NCBI GenBank assembly: GCA_945957605.1
Contig: CAMFLR010000001.1
Location: 372,001 to 436,000, forward strand
Reading direction: 5' to 3'
Length of the DNA: 64,000 bases
From: an uncultured Isosphaeraceae bacterium
Lineage (GTDB): Bacteria; Planctomycetota; Planctomycetia; Isosphaerales; Isosphaeraceae
Shown here: positions 63,619 through 64,000 of the stretch, piece by piece
Layout: every line of letters begins with the position of its first letter
How positions within the stretch are numbered: position 1 is the stretch's first letter
Translations under genes and position numbers: made by a program
The notes under the pieces: model-generated
Databases searched by the model: none
Told to the model about the DNA's origin: nothing
What the model saw: only the letters and a program-made list of their open reading frames with translations

Positions 63619-64000
63619 TCACTCGCTGCAAGCGTTGAACTTCGCGGTATCGGACTTTTCATACAGGGCCTTGAGCGCGTTTTCAAACTTGGAGATGACA
63701 TGCCGCCGCCGCACCTTGTGCGTCGCAGTCAACTCGTCATCAGACGCCTGAAGCGCCCGGCCAAGGATGAGAATCTCCTTCACTCGCTCGGGCTTACTGA
63801 CCTGTTCCATGAGTTTCGCAACGCGATCGCCCAAAAACTGGCGAATCGCCTGCGATTGAATCAAATCGTTCTCGGCATCCAGCGTCGTTCCTAATTCGCG
63901 AGCCTTTTCAGCGAGCAATCCCAGATTCGGCACAATCAGCGCCGATACGAACGGCCGCCCGTCTCCATAAACGACTGCCTGGTCAATGAACGGGTCGCTC
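63619..64000 (-). CDS. C-terminal end of a long-chain acyl-CoA synthetase (AMP-dependent), cut off by window edge
   Basis: The last 126 residues of an AMP-dependent synthetase are visible. They include a DPFIDQAVVYGDGRPFVSAL block, the standard start of the C-terminal subdomain. They also include ELTATHKVRRRHV, carrying the catalytic Lys-type region, and a basic, helical tail. The family activates fatty acids to acyl-CoA in two steps. The frame is open to the right-hand edge, so start and N-terminal domain lie outside. It is followed by 93 bases and then the PSCyt gene on the same strand. Confidence 0.88.
   Translation of the reverse strand, partial: SDPFIDQAVVYGDGRPFVSALIVPNLGLLAEKARELGTTLDAENDLIQSQAIRQFLGDRVAKLMEQVSKPERVKEILILGRALQASDDELTATHKVRRRHVISKFENALKALYEKSDTAKFNACSE

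Overview
The window reads as a chromosomal segment of a GC-rich member of the Planctomycetota. The lineage call rests on family content. A DUF1501 gene sits beside a PSCyt1/PSCyt2/PSD1 cytochrome gene. There is a planctomycete-specific TIGR03067-type secreted protein, a giant surface protein with the 'LERMESRELLT' N-terminal tag typical of planctomycete exported proteins, and many small zinc-ribbon or single-TM proteins. Genus cannot be resolved from this sequence alone. No phage, integrase, transposase or CRISPR array was seen; two related MITE-like inverted-repeat elements are present.

Layout. 1-9.7 kb: the 5' part of a GH13 amylase, a secreted hydrolase-like protein whose nucleophile position is Val, a zinc-ribbon membrane protein, a frameshifted TIGR03067 protein, ilvD and a cytochrome P450. 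10-14.7 kb: a 1516-residue beta-helix/DUF11/Calx-beta surface protein with a good promoter. 14.8-29.8 kb: metabolic genes (M29 and M20 peptidases, SDR, aldo/keto reductase, carbon-nitrogen hydrolase, D-serine dehydratase-like enzyme, sugar isomerase, glycyl-tRNA synthetase, comB, a stand-alone E2-type acyltransferase). 30.1-32.2 kb: tRNA-Ser(GGA), yebC and a PEGA-like membrane protein. 32.3-36.0 kb: two tandem PDZ/M6-type peptidase paralogues, one with an intact zinc site and one with it destroyed.

36.6-50.7 kb is the most unusual part. It is an all-plus-strand cluster built around a catalytically intact P-type ATPase and a second P-type ATPase that has lost every catalytic motif. These two proteins and a third, DUF454-type membrane protein begin with the same pair of HMA-like domains lacking CxxC, and each of the three genes is preceded by a gene for a small hydrophobic protein. 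The cluster also holds His-rich proteins, twin PGPxGxP membrane proteins, a CAX-type exchanger with one key acid replaced, a large membrane protein, an outer-membrane lipoprotein and an AraC regulator. I infer a metal-handling membrane system, possibly an organelle-like or envelope-spanning one; substrate and role are unknown.

50.8-58.5 kb: two tandem membrane-anchored, ACP-like truncated proteins, then a chemotaxis operon cheA-cheW-mcp-cheB-cheR. CheA carries an extra CheW-like domain and the CheB receiver has lost its phospho-acceptor Asp; no cheY is present. 58.5-64 kb, minus strand: a DUF1501/PSCyt-PSD1 pair and the 3' end of an acyl-CoA synthetase gene.

A recurring theme is intact/degenerate paralogue pairs or degenerate domains (P-type ATPase, M6 peptidase, CheB receiver, alpha/beta hydrolase, CAX), each seen directly as motif loss inside an otherwise well-preserved open frame.
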